A stretch of DNA of 32,461 nucleotides, from NCBI GenBank assembly GCA_001311565.1, contig BBBM01000030.1:1-32461 (forward strand), written 5' to 3'. The position numbers were made by a program, and so were the translations under genes. Shown here in pieces: positions 1 to 10,400 of the stretch. The notes under the pieces are model-generated. The model worked only from the letters and a program-made list of their open reading frames with translations. It ran no database searches and was not told the origin of the DNA. Positions within the stretch are counted from its first letter, which is position 1; each line of letters begins with the position of its first letter. Source of the stretch: Desulfothermus okinawensis JCM 13304. GTDB taxonomy: Bacteria > Desulfobacterota > Desulfovibrionia > Desulfovibrionales > Desulfothermaceae.

Positions 1-1022
1 CACGTCTTTCTTAAAAAAATTACATGCTAATAAATGGCAAAAACCAGAGCCAAAATTTAAAAGCGCACTCCCAAAATTACACTCTATGTTCCATAAAACT
101 TTTGAAACCGATAATTCCTCCTTGGAGAATTTATATGCCTTTACACAAAATTCTTGACAAGTGCCCAAATAACGATTTAAAACAATTGAATCAATTCTAT
201 CAGTAATAGATTTTTTTTAATGTCTCTCTTTTTTCTTTATTGCATTCTGGCATAAACTTTCTATGGCCATATATCTTGATGACGCTACAAAGGCATCCAT
301 ATCCATGTCTGTTTTTTTTCTTTAATACTATTATTTGTTTCATCTAGATAAGAGCTTAAATCATCCTGTATGTATGAATTAATAGTATCATCTCCCTCTA
401 ATAATTTTATTGAAATCCAATCTTTATTTGGTACATTTATATCATCGGATATATAAGACTTTACTTTTTCTATTGCCCATTTTAATGGAGGGTTATAATT
501 TATCTCAAAATGGCTTTTTTTCTTTATTAGATACCACAGTTACAATTGTCTCTTTTAATTTATCAATACCTTCACCTTTTTTTTGGCAACAATTGGAACA
601 ACAGGACATTTTAAGGTTTTAGCCATTGCCTGTATATCAATTGTAGTCCTCTGTTTTTCTACTATATCCATCATATTTAATGCAATAATAACATGAACTC
701 CCATTTCCAGTAACTGAAATGTAAGATATAAATTTCTCTCCAGGTTAGATGCATCTACTATATTTATTATTACATCTGCCTCGCCAGATAATATGTAGTC
801 CCTTGCAATGGTCTCATCCAGGGAAGTTGCTGATAGGGAATATATCCCTGGAAGGTCCACCACGTTTACCTTTGTGTTCTTAAAGTTAAATTGACCTGTC
901 TTTTTTTCTACTGTAACCCCAGGCCAGTTTCCCACTTTAAGATTTGCACCTGTAAGCTGATTAAAAAGAGTGGTCTTTCCACAATTGGGATTTCCAACAA
1001 GGCCAATTGTAATACTCTTCAT
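1..1022 (-). CDS. feoB: FeoB-type ferrous iron GTPase, G-domain part only, runs off window
   Basis: Ferrous iron transport protein B, N-terminal cytoplasmic G-protein domain. Seen: G1 GNPNCGKTT near residue 10, the switch region, G3 DLPG, G4 as NMMD, then a helical part with WISIKLLEGDD and TDRIDSIVLNRYLG, all diagnostic of FeoB. ATG overlaps the feoA1 stop as ATGA. Frame must be corrected at T runs near 577-584, 515-521, 312-319 and 211-218 (plus strand). After RYLG, where FeoB normally enters its first membrane helix, the frame stays open to base 1 but the sequence (TCQEFCVKAYKFSKEE) does not resemble FeoB in any frame. So the gene is either truncated or rearranged here, or the window edge is chimeric. 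The identity of the G domain is secure; whether a working permease follows is not known. Confidence 0.85.
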
Positions 1023-1256
1023 CTCTCCCTCCTTTTTACCAGTAATATATTTGCTTCTTGTTTTCTTAGGGATAGATTAAATCCCCTTACACTAATCTCC
1101 ACAGGATCTCCCAATGGAGCAATTCTCATTACTTGAAATTCAGACCCTATAGTGAGCCCCATTGCAAAAATCCTGTCTAAATACTTTGGCGCCTTTGCCA
1201 TAACCTATAATCTTTCCCTTTTCTCCAACCTTCATCTCACTTAATTTCAGTTCCAT
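1019..1256 (-). CDS. feoA: FeoA SH3-like protein, first copy upstream of feoB
   Basis: Small cytoplasmic SH3-like FeoA protein, about 78 residues, that works with FeoB. The C-terminal two thirds (MGLTIGSEF, then RIAPLGDPVEISVRG and LSLRKQEA) is a textbook FeoA match. The start at 1256 is chosen because a strong AAGGAGG lies just upstream; it reads MELKLSEMKVGEKGKIIGYG and then needs one base removed around 1185-1200 (no long homopolymer there) to join KYLDRIFAMGL. The stop TGA overlaps the feoB start, suggesting translational coupling. Palindromic operator-like sites at 1276-1315 sit immediately upstream. Confidence 0.85.
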
Positions 1257-1275
1257 AGTCTTCCTCCTTTTTAAG

Positions 1276-1315
1276 TTAGATAGGCTTATCTAAGTTAGAT
1301 ATATCTAACTTAGAT
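1276..1315. promoter_or_regulatory. Palindromic operator cluster between feoA2 and feoA1
   Basis: 1288-1315 is a perfect 28-bp palindrome whose half is ATCTAAGTTAGATA. It overlaps a second inverted repeat at 1276-1293, TTAGATA-GGCT-TATCTAA. The shared core TTAGA-N4-TCTAA resembles the operators of DtxR/MntR-family metal regulators more than a classical Fur box; that assignment is inference. Position next to feoAB supports metal-dependent control. Confidence 0.7.
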
Positions 1316-1326
1316 GTTAAAAAAAA

Positions 1327-1545
1327 TTATTTTACCATAATCTTTTCAGCCATGCCCCTGCCAAGTACAAGTTTAGAATTCCTGGCTACTAACACAATAG
1401 GACCTGAAGAGTTATTGTTAATTGTTTTTATCTTAATTCCAGGGGTAAGGCCCATGTTAAATAGTTTAGATCTAATACTCCTGCCTCCAATTATGTCCAT
1501 AAGGATTACCTCATCTCCTTCAGTAACCTGGGAAAGTCTTTTCAT
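1327..1545 (-). CDS. feoA: FeoA SH3-like protein, second copy
   Basis: A second FeoA-family protein of 72 residues, the only sizeable gene in the window that needs no frame correction. Seen: MKRLSQVTEGDEVILMDI, then GGRSIRSKLFNMGLTPG and GPIVLVARNSKLVLGRGMAEKI, matching the FeoA fold (G--SIR-KL--MGL-PG). The ATG at 1545 is preferred over an upstream TTG because GGAGGG sits four to five bases before it. It heads the operon feoA2-feoA1-feoB; having two separate FeoA proteins is common in anaerobes. Confidence 0.88.
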   Translation of the reverse strand: MKRLSQVTEGDEVILMDIIGGRSIRSKLFNMGLTPGIKIKTINNNSSGPIVLVARNSKLVLGRGMAEKIMVK

Positions 1546-1791
1546 ATAGCCCTCCAACTTGTTATTATATTTCTTAATATTTTTATGTTATTATCGAATT
1601 TTTAGAAAATATTCGAAAGAATAAATTAATCCAGTTATATCTATCTTTTTCTTGATAAAAAAAGTACAGATAAAATTAGTAAGATCAAACTTTTTAGCCA
1701 TATAGCTCACTACCAACTCATTTTTTGCGTTCTCGTAGGACCGTAGGGTTAATAACTAAGTCTATATATTTTTATTAGATGCTACTAAAAA

Positions 1792-1809
1792 AGTTAGATA
1801 AGTCTAACT
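1792..1809. promoter_or_regulatory. Operator-like inverted repeat upstream of feoA2
   Basis: AGTTAGA-TAAG-TCTAACT, a perfect 7-4-7 inverted repeat with the same TTAGA-N4-TCTAA core as the sites at 1276-1315. It lies about 250 bases upstream of the feoA2 start, where a promoter for the feo operon could be. Confidence 0.6.
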
Positions 1810-1951
1810 AATTTAATATTAACCAGCTGTCAAGTTTTTTTTCTTAAAAAAGTTAGAAGTTATTAAACTAACTCATAAAATTCATTATCAGTGGTTTTTG
1901 GTAATATTTATTTAGAATAAAATATTACTAAATAACAAAAAAATAAAATAT

Positions 1952-1981
1952 TGACATAAAAAAATTTTATTAAGTATACAG
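1952..1981 (+). promoter_or_regulatory. Probable sigma-70 promoter for the TonB receptor operon
   Basis: TTGACA at 1952-1957 and TATACA at 1976-1981 with an 18-base spacer. It would give a leader of about 260 nt before the receptor start at 2249, with the inverted repeat at 2049-2080 inside the leader. Confidence 0.5.
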
Positions 1982-2048
1982 CTTTTCACTTAATTTGATA
2001 GTTAATTCTTATCGTTAAGTTTATAATCTTTTTTCAATATTAATCCTT

Positions 2049-2080
2049 ATTCTTAGATAAGTATTTAAATATCTAAGAAT
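2049..2080. promoter_or_regulatory. Inverted repeat with feo-type half-sites upstream of TonB receptor
   Basis: ATTCTTAGATA, ten bases, TATCTAAGAAT: perfect 11-bp arms. The inner words TTAGATA and TATCTAA are those of the feo palindromes, but here 10 instead of 0-4 bases apart (about one more helical turn). Likely bound by the same regulator; it could also form an RNA hairpin. Confidence 0.55.
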
Positions 2081-2248
2081 GTTATCTTAACAATCTATGT
2101 TATTTTTTTGTTTTTTTTAGTTGTATTTTTTTATATAAGGAGGTGGTATACGTGTTATAATTAATGCTGAGAACCTACAGCAAAGTTTTATATCAAAAGG
2201 ACGGGGAAAATTTGTGAGGAACCCTATGAAAAAGGAGGAATGGATGAA

Positions 2249-4251
2249 ATGGTTTTATGTAGGTTTTTAAAAAAATCTTTCTGGCTAGAAGACCCCCTGG
2301 TTTTATTTTTTTTCCTAATAGTTATGTTATGCTGGTCAAATTTTTCTTTAGCAGCAGATAAACAGCTGTCAACGAACACATTAAATACTGTGGTAGTAAC
2401 AGCAACCAAGACACCTCATACCCAAAAGGATGTCCCCATTCCAACAAACGTTATCACTAAGGAAGATATAGAAAAAAATGAATGCGCAGAACTTAATGGA
2501 AGTACTTAGGCATATTCCTGGTATAGATGTGTCAGTACATGACGATATCTTTGGGACTTATACCTGGAGAGCAAAATTACAGGGCCTTAGCATTAATGAT
2601 GGATACGCCCTGGTTTTGGTTGATGGCCAAAGGGTCATGGGATGTGGCCAAAGTGGAGGCATGGGAGAGTATGGAATAGGTTTAAATCAAATTCCTGTAA
2701 GTATGATTGAGAAAATAGAAGTAGTACAGGGACCAGCATCAGTGTTATATGGTAGTGATGCAGTAACAGGTGTAATAAATATTATTACAAAAAAAAGTTC
2801 CTAAAAAAAGCTGAAGGTGGTGCTGGCGGATGGTATGGTTGGTATAAGATAAAGAAGAGAAAAAAAATCTGACGGTACTATTCAAAGGCCCTCTGATTAT
2901 GGTTCATATAGAAGTATGTCTCAAGGTTATGTATTTTATGGAGACAAATTATCTGAGAAATATGGATATTTATTACATTATTCCTATGAAGATGCAGAGG
3001 ATGTTAGCGAAGATCCAATAAGGTCATATCGCCATTCTTTTATGTCAAAGTTTCATGGTGATATAAATGATAATCTTAATTTTGGTTTAAAATGGGAGTT
3101 AAGTGATTATTCCAAAACAAATAACAGAGATGAGAATACATATAGATTATCAGGAAACATAAATTTTAGACCCTTTGAAAATCATTTGCTTACTATAAAA
3201 GGTTACACATATTTATGGGATTTTGAACATGGTTATCCTGGATATGCATATGGATATAAAAATGGTGATATTGGATATAATCAAGGGGAGTTACAATATA
3301 GCTGGACTATTCCAGATGCAAACATCCTCACCCTGGGAGGAGAACTTCAAACTCAAAAAAATAGATTATTCAATTGAAAATCCCGATGGAAGCCATATAA
3401 AGGTGAATGAAGATATAAGGACATCAAGTTGCTATATCCAGGATGAGCTTACCCTTTTTAAGAAATTAACCTTTCTTGGAGGTGTACGACTTGACCACCA
3501 CTCTATATTTGGCAGTGAAGTAAATCCCAAGGTTGGAATAATGTATAAACTCACTCCTACTACTACCATAAGGGGTTCTGTTGGTAGGGCATTTAAATCT
3601 CCTACTATTCGACAATTATATTACGATGCACCATACAGACATGGGAGTTATTATATACAGTCCAATCGCAATTTAGACCCTGAAAAATCCATTGGATATA
3701 CCATTGGATTGGAGCAGTACCTATTTAATGGAGATACTGTTTTGAATATAAATGGATTTAGAAATAATGTTGATAATATGGTTATTCGAGAAGATACAGG
3801 AGGGACATATAATGGTTTACCATTAAAGATATATAAAAACGTAGAGGAGGCATGGACTCAAGGACTGGAACTTAGCTTGAAGAGTTATATAACAGATCAA
3901 CTCTCACTCTCCATGTCCTATACATATACTGATTCGAAAAACAAAGATACAGACAAAGAGCTAACTTATGTACCACATCATCAGATTAATATTTCACCTT
4001 ATTATGAATTAAAGAAATTTGGTATAGGAGCTGGGATAGATTATTCATATGTAAGTAAACAATATACCAATACTGACAATACCAAACAAATTGATCCATA
4101 TAGCTTAGTTAATCTAAATATATCTAAAAAGCTGTCTGATAAGGCAAAATTGACATTTGAGGCAGATAATATATTTGATTCTGATAAAGGAGATGAAACC
4201 CATTATAGAGTTGGGACATCATTTATAGTAAAATTAGACGTAAAATTTTAA
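2249..4251 (+). CDS. TonB-dependent outer-membrane receptor (metal or siderophore type)
   Basis: Outer-membrane beta-barrel receptor, about 660 residues after frame correction. Seen in order: signal peptide ending NFSLA, TonB box NTVVVTATK, plug domain with NLMEVLRHIPGIDVS, LVLVDGQRVMG and SVLYGSDAVTGVINIITKK, barrel motifs such as VGRAFKSPTIRQLY and LDPEKSIGYTIGLEQYLF, and a terminal Phe (VKLDVKF). Start at 2249 suits the GGAGG at 2234-2238; ATG 2240 is in the same frame but too close. Shifts at A runs 2472-2478, 2789-2796, 2803-2809, 2860-2867 and 3355-3361 are each repaired by deleting one A. The downstream NikK/NikL-like genes point to nickel or cobalt (perhaps as a chelate) as substrate; the feo-like operator points to iron. 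The substrate is therefore open. Confidence 0.9.
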
Positions 4252-4265
4252 GGAGGAAAAATAAC

Positions 4266-5050
4266 ATGAAAAATAAAATAATAAATAATATAAGATTTAC
4301 TTTTATATCTATTTTAAGTGTTATGTTTATTTTTATCTCAACCTGTTATGCACATTATCCATGGATAATTGCTTCAAACTATAACCCAGATTTAGGAGAA
4401 CCAATAAGGATATTAATTGGATGGGGGCATCGATTTCCAATAGATGGTTTTTTAGAGCCTTCTTCATTAAAAGAATTAAAGGTGTTAAACACAAAAAAAC
4501 AATAAATTAACCTCCATTTTAACTTCAGATACTATAATCAAAACAGACTTCACATCAACACCTGGGACATATATAATTTATGGGTCCAGAAAACCTGGCT
4601 TTTACACCAAGACTTATGAAGGGGGTAAAAGACAGTCAAAAAAAAGGCCTTAGTAATGTAATTAAGTGCTATTATTCCACAATGTATTTTAAGTCCATAG
4701 TAAATGTTGGAGAATCCAAGGGAATAGTCAATAAGAAAATAGGACAATCACTTGAGATTATACCACTTAAAAATCCTATTACCTTAAAATCAGGGGACTA
4801 TCTCCCAATAAAGGTCATTTTCAAAAATAAACCATTTAAAGGTGTTGTGTATTCTACTTACATGGGCTTTTCCACAGATAAAAATGTATTTGCATACACT
4901 ACCAGTACTGACTGGTCAGGAAAGGCTTATATTAAGATAATTCATCCTGGTGTCTGGATGATCAAGGTAGCAAATGAAGAGCCGTACAAAGATAAAGATG
5001 TATGTGATGTTGAGTCTTATGTAGCTACCCTTACCTTTGAAGTTAAGTAA
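4266..5050 (+). CDS. DUF4198 exported protein, NikK-like
   Basis: Exported protein of about 260 residues in the DUF4198 family, whose members include NikK, an accessory of ECF nickel/cobalt transporters in Proteobacteria. Seen: signal peptide ending TCYA, after which the mature chain would begin HYPWIIASNYNP, with GWGHRFPIDGF shortly after; both are typical DUF4198 features. The predicted N-terminal His suggests metal contact. Two frame corrections are needed, at A runs 4493-4499 and 4638-4645. It follows the receptor by 14 bases with AAGGAGG at 4251-4257. No ECF permease or ATPase genes follow, so the partner is unknown. Confidence 0.7.
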
Positions 5051-5063
5051 AAAAAAAGTAAAG

Positions 5064-5091
5064 GGGGTTGCTTTATTGTTAAAGTAACCCC
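5064..5091. other. Intergenic hairpin between NikK- and NikL-like genes
   Basis: GGGGTTGCTTTA, loop TTGT, TAAAGTAACCCC: a 12-bp stem with one G-U wobble. No T tract follows, so it is more likely an mRNA-stabilising or processing hairpin than a terminator. Confidence 0.6.
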
Positions 5092-5117
5092 TGCTTTAAA
5101 TTGCAGGAGTATGGTCA

Positions 5118-5563
5118 ATGAAGATTATACCTATATTGTTTTTTTTACTATTTGTTTGTAATATGGCCTTTGCTCATGGAGTTAAAGGGGAATATTTCTT
5201 TACAAAAAAAAGCCTTAGTAATAGTTGCCATGTATGATGATGGGGAGCCTATGGCCTATTCTAAAGTGCAAATAAAGAAGATAGATGATGATCATCCATA
5301 TCAAATTGGTTTTACAGATTACAAAGGAAGATTTTCTTTTTTTACCTAACAGTGGAGGAGAGTGGATAGCCACAGTAAAAGATGGAATGGGGCATATGTT
5401 GCGTCTAAAAATCAATTTACATGAAAATTTAAATCCTAAAGATATAAACAATAAACAAGCGGTAAAATCAGGACCTAGATTCACAAAGCTACAGGGAATT
5501 AGTCTTGGACTTTTATCTATATTTCTTGTATTTGGATTGCTTTTTTTGGATTTTATCTTTTAA
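5118..5563 (+). CDS. NikL-like exported protein with C-terminal membrane anchor
   Basis: About 148 residues. Seen: signal peptide MKIIPILFFLLFVCNMAFA, mature start HGVKGEYFF, a carboxypeptidase-regulatory-like beta domain (ALVIVAMYDDGEPMAYSKV, then IGFTDYKGRFSFLPNSGGEW), His-containing GMGHMLRLKINLHEN, and a C-terminal membrane helix GISLGLLSIFLVFGLLFLDF. This layout matches NikL-type accessory proteins found beside NikK. Start 5118 has GGAG about eight bases upstream. Shifts at A run 5204-5211 and T run 5337-5343 each lose one base. Function is inferred from the family and from the adjacent DUF4198 gene. Confidence 0.6.
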
Positions 5564-5884
5564 GAATCGAATAAGCTAAATTTAGCACTTATAACATTCC
5601 CATTACTTCACAATAATTTTAAACTGTTCTATCAACTATTGAGATTACTTTTTATACGTAATATATGTGGTGAGGTCTTTTTAATGTATCTCCTTATTAA
5701 ATGGAAATTATTCAAAAAAATAAGTGCATATGGTGCCATGAGATAACAATATGGTGGTAATGTGGATATAGGTAATATTTGGTTCAGGAGTTGTAGAGTT
5801 ATGTGTTGCTTGTATGAATATTATAACTATTACTTATGCCAAATTGCCAAATTAATGGAATAAGCAGGTTATATTAAATTGACT
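5564..5884. other. Gene-poor stretch, possible decayed fragment
   Basis: No intact gene. Short open stretches in different frames (for example MYLLIKWKLFKKISAYGAM near 5684 and a hydrophobic IFGSGVVELCVACMNIITI near 5780-5850) could be remains of a membrane protein, but I cannot identify one. No terminator with a T tract was seen, although two operons converge here. Confidence 0.4.
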
Positions 5885-6627
5885 TTAATCTTTTGCCCTG
5901 GAGACACAACTAATTGAAATTAAAAAACAAAGAATACCTATTATTGCAAGCATTATATAGGAAGAAATCTTGGGGACAAGATCAAAACATGCTGCTCTAA
6001 TAGCTTTAGTTGCATGGGTGATAGGTAAAAGATAAATTAAGTTTTGTGCCCAGTGGGGCAATTTATCAATTGGGAAAAAAAGTTCCACCTAAAAATGCCA
6101 TGGGAGTTATAACAAAACTGGAAAACATAGCCTGGTCTGCATGGGATTTAACTACCATTGCAAGCGCAACTGCTAGGGAAGAAAATACAAAACTGTTTAA
6201 AAAAAACAGCAAGCCATAATTCTATATTCACATAACTAAGAGACACATGGAATAAATATCCAATAAGCAATATAATTATTACAGATAGAAATGCTCTTGA
6301 TATGCCTGCAAGTACTTCCCCTGCAACATATATAAAATTATTTATAGGTGCTGCCTGAAATTCTTCAAATATATGCCAGTAAAAGCGTGCTACGTTTATC
6401 TCTACAGATATTGAAAATGCCTGGGTCATGCTACTCATTGCTATAAGTCCAGGGATGAGAAACTCTCTATAGGTATGACCATTAAATTTTATTGAATTTC
6501 CTATAGCATATCCAAAGGCTATCATGTATAAAATGGGGGATACTGACATACTTAATATGTGTCTTGTAAGCCTGCGTCTCAAGATAAAGACTTCACGTAA
6601 ATATACCGCCAAAAATTGATTGAACAT
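5885..6627 (-). CDS. ABC-2 type permease (NodJ-like) at end of chelatase operon
   Basis: Inner-membrane subunit of an ABC-2 exporter, about 247 residues. Seen: basic start FLAVYLREVFILRRRLTRH, then helices SPILYMIAFGYAIG, FLIPGLIAMSSMTQAF, GEVLAGISRAFLSVIIILLIGY, the conserved late segment VITPMAFLGGTFFPIDKLP and a final helix. These match the NodJ/DrrB-like ABC-2 family. Shifts at A runs 6199-6206 and 6075-6081 (plus strand; T runs in the gene) each lose one base. The start lies four bases after the ATPase stop. Being co-transcribed with cobN it may export a tetrapyrrole product or a metal, but nothing in the sequence fixes the substrate. Confidence 0.85.
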
Positions 6628-6631
6628 AAGA

Positions 6632-7470
6632 TTAGACCCTTTCCCCTGTCAATGATAAGAATGCATCCTCTAAATTTACCCTTCGCAAAGTAAAGGTTTC
6701 ATATCTCTCAACAGCATATTTTTGTGCTTGTTCTCTTGTTTTAAAGTAAATGCTAGTCATTTTACCATTATCTATTATATCTATTGCCCAACCACCTACC
6801 TTGGAGATTAGATTTTGAGGAGTATCAACAGTTACTATTTTGCCCTGATTTAAAAAGGCTACTCTGTTCGCCAAAAATTCAGCTTCCTCAATATAATGGG
6901 TGGTCAAAAAAAATTGTTGTTCCTTCCTTTTGACGTTTTTTTAATAAGCTCCCAAATACCTCTTCTTATAGATGGATCTAAACCAACAGTTGGCTCATCT
7001 AAAAAAAAGTATCTTTGGCCTATGTAACATTGCCCTTGCGATAGTTACCCTTCTTCTCAATCCCCCGGATAAGTTTTTTTATTAAACTATCTTTTCTATC
7101 TACCATCTCTACATACGAGAGCACCTCGCCTATCCTTAACTTTCTTTCTTTATAGGACAAATTAAAAAGTCTTCCGTGAATATCCAGATTTTCATAAACA
7201 CTTAACTCTAAGTCTAAATTAATAGATTGCATTACCAATCCAAATTTCCTTTTCGCTTTAATTGGATCTTTGAAAATGTTAATACCATCCAAAAGCACAA
7301 AACCAGAACTAGGTTTTGTAATTCCTGTGAGTATCCTTATTGTAGTTGTCTTTCCTGCACCGTTAGGTCCTAAATATGCAAATAACTCTCCTTTAGAAAT
7401 ATCTAGGTCAATACCTTTTAATGTTTCTACATGCCCAAACTTTTTTTGTAAGATTTTTAATTAAAATCAT
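6632..7470 (-). CDS. ABC-2 exporter ATPase
   Basis: ATP-binding subunit for the permease that follows, about 278 residues. Seen: Walker A LGPNGAGKTTT, Q-loop region VMQSINLDLELSVYEN, signature NLSGGLRRRVTIARA, Walker B ILFLDEPTVGLDP, and H-loop LTTHYIEEAEFLANRV, then the C-terminal extension of the drug/NodI-type ATPases. Five frame corrections, all single-base losses, at plus-strand runs 6906-6913, 6936-6942, 7001-7008, 7074-7080 and 7441-7447. The ATG is two bases after the cobN stop, so translation is probably coupled. Confidence 0.9.
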
Positions 7471-7472
7471 TT

Positions 7473-10400
7473 TTATTTATTTTCCAGGATATCATTTAAT
7501 TTTTCTTTCCACGAGCTTATCTCTTGGGCCGTATAAATATCAATATTTCCGCCCTGAAACTCACCCCTTATTTCATCTAATGTATCTTCTAAATTACCTT
7601 CTATTTCCAGATATGATGCCTTCAATTTGTCCAATGTTTTTTTTATCTGGTTTCCATATCTTCCGTGAAGCTGCTTCAATAAGTCTTCTTCCTATTTCTT
7701 CAATAGCCCATGGATTTACATCTAAAAACCACTTTTTCATTTCTTCATTTAGCACAAAGTTATTGGCTATTTCATTAAATACCCAGTCCTCTACCTCACC
7801 AGTAGTAGCTCCAAAGCCATAGACCCTTCCAATCCTTTTGGAGATATCACCTGCCCCTTTATATCCATGTTTTTTTCATGCCCTTTATATATTTGGGATT
7901 TAATAGTTTAGCAAGAACCACCCTGTTTATTTCTTCTTTAAGGTCAACCACATCCACATTGGCGGGATTTCTTGTGTCCCCATAATAAGTCTTTGGTTTT
8001 TTACCAGATATATCCTTAACTGCCGTTGTCATGCCACCATAATTTCCAAAATATGCGCAGCAGCTCAAAAAATCTGTTTCATCAGATATGTGCTTATCAA
8101 AGGTAACTTCTACATCTTTTAAGCTATGTACAAGTTCTTTGTGTGCAGGTACTCCAAAATATTTGCCTTGACCTCCTCCACCATAGGCATATCCGTTCCA
8201 GTAGACATAGATATCAGAAAGGTCTTTTTCGACTTTCCAGGCAGAGGCATAGACTGCTAGGTTGACTCCAGATTTATATACTCCAGGCTGGGCGCAGAAG
8301 ATCCTGAAGCTAAGCCTTCTAAACACATCAGGATTATCTATATCCTCTCTCTCTTTTCTTGCAAGTTCCAGAATATGCTTTTTTTTATATAATTTTTGTC
8401 TTCAGGCTCATCTAAAAGAGCAACCCTTGATATTGCCTCGTCCACATAAGATATCATAGCAGGGAAACAGTCCCTTAAAATTCCTGATACCCTAATATGC
8501 ACATCGATCCTTGGCCTTTTTAGTTCATCCAGAGGGATTATCTCAAACCCATCTATCTGTCCATTTTGCTTCCATTTAGGCCTAACCCCTATTAGATGAA
8601 AGATCTGACATACCTGCTCTCCATCTGCCCTCATTATATCAGATGCAAGCCATACCATACCTATTTTTTTTTGGGTAGTTTCCCTGTTCTTTTAGGTATT
8701 TTTTTAAAAGAGATTCTGCGAGTAATACCCCAACCCTATGAGCTGACTTAGTTGGGATACGTGTTATATCCACATTGTAGAAATTCCTACCAGTTGGAAG
8801 GATATCATATCTTCCCCTTGACAAAAATCCAGAAGGTCCAGGGGGTATATATTCTCCCTTTGTCCCCTTTAATAATGAGCCAATTTCATCTGATTTTTTT
8901 ATCCTTTTGTCTATGTCTTCTACAAGATCAATAAATCTTAAAATCCTGTTTTTTTTACTTCTTCATTGATGTCTTTAATTTCCAGACAATTTATAATGTC
9001 TTGTATGTCTTTCCCCTGTAAAATCATAGATATTATTTTAATGGCTTTTTGTTCTGCTATATATATTAGCTTTGAATATGGTATTCCCTGCCTATTTAAT
9101 TTCTCTGGAAATTTTAAGGCATATGATATATCTTCGTTCCATGCATCAAATACTATTTTATAAGTATTTAGCTCATTACTGGTATCAAATCTAAGAATTG
9201 TATTTATTAGCTCTTTTGTCTTATCCCTGTCCAATTTTTCCCCAAATATATGCATTCCTGTCTTTGTCTGAGAATTTTTTTACCTTGGTTATAATCTTGT
9301 GTAAATAAGAAACAACTTCATTAAAATTATTAAATTTTTTTATTGAGTATTTTATCTTTTAAAAATGATTTTTCTATTTGATCATTTATTAAATGTTGTA
9401 TTTGATGAGCCCTTGCCCTATCTAGATCCTTTGCCTGGAGATATTCATTTATAAGTTCATCTAATTTTGCAAGTTCATTATATGTATCAGACGTCTGTTG
9501 TGGTGCCTGTAAATGATCTATTAATGTTGCATAACTTCTTCTTTTTGCAACAATGCCTTCAGCAGGGTTGTCACAATTATAGATATAGAGGTGTGGTAAA
9601 TGCCCAATAGCAATATCTGGCCAGCACGAATTAGAGAGTCCGGCTCCTTTGCCAGGCAGCCATTCTAGATTTCCGTGGGTACCAACATGGATTATAACAT
9701 CAGCTTTAAATATCTTATCCAGATACATATACGAAGCAATATACTGATGTGGAGGAGGTATGTCAGGATCATGGAGTATCTTGCACACCTGTCCATCGCA
9801 CCTGGATCCTGCGCACCCCCTCTTGGGCTGCATCATTACCACTGCATTGCCAAATTGTAACCCTGTAATAACCAATTTGTCTTCATACACCATACTGGGA
9901 GGAACCCCGTTTAATTCCTTTCCTGGTGGTTCTCCCCAGGCATTTACAATATCTTTTTGGGCCTTAAGGGAAAGTTTATTGAACCATTTATTATAAATTT
10001 TTGTTGGTATTAATTCTAAATAGCCTCCTTTGGAGATGATTTCGTCCACAGTGGTCCAGCGAAATTCAGCTATTGCTTTTTTTTGTTCAGGATCTCTTTA
10101 AATAAGACCTCTCCTGTATTCGGGATATTATCAATCTTATATCCCTTTTCTTTCATTAGTTTCATTATCCTTACAATACTCTCTCCACTATCCAGTCCTG
10201 CAGCACTTCCCAAGGTGGCCTCTAATCCTGCACATTCATTTTTATGGATAATAAATGCAACCTTTCTCCTATTAACTGGCTTTTCTTTGAGCCTTACCCA
10301 TCTTGCTACTCTTTTGGCAACGTGTTCAATCCTTTCTTTTAATGCATATCTTTTTTTCATAAGAACTACCTGTTTGTTTATCTGAAAATTTTTCACTACA

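Larger units (their letters stand above)
1558..2225. other. Divergent intergenic region, feo / TonB receptor
   Basis: No convincing gene. It contains half-site repeats of the feo operator type (1792-1809 and 2049-2080) and a plus-strand promoter (1952-1981). An open 37-codon minus-strand frame at 1591-1701 and a 17-codon plus-strand frame at 2164-2217 are present but unsupported. A strong ribosome-binding-like AAGGAGGTG near 2139-2147 is followed only by GTG-TTA-TAA, so its use is unclear. Confidence 0.6.

Noticed and set aside
1591-1701. 37-codon minus-strand open frame upstream of feoA2
   Set aside because: No ribosome-binding site and no recognisable family; it lies where the feo promoter is expected.
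2164-2217. 17-codon open frame upstream of the first TonB receptor, possible leader peptide
   Set aside because: The nearest ribosome-binding sequence is about 18 bases away and the peptide has no run of a regulatory amino acid.
5564-5884. A NikM/ECF or ExbB-like gene after the NikL-like gene
   Set aside because: Only short hydrophobic stretches in different frames; no family motif could be established.
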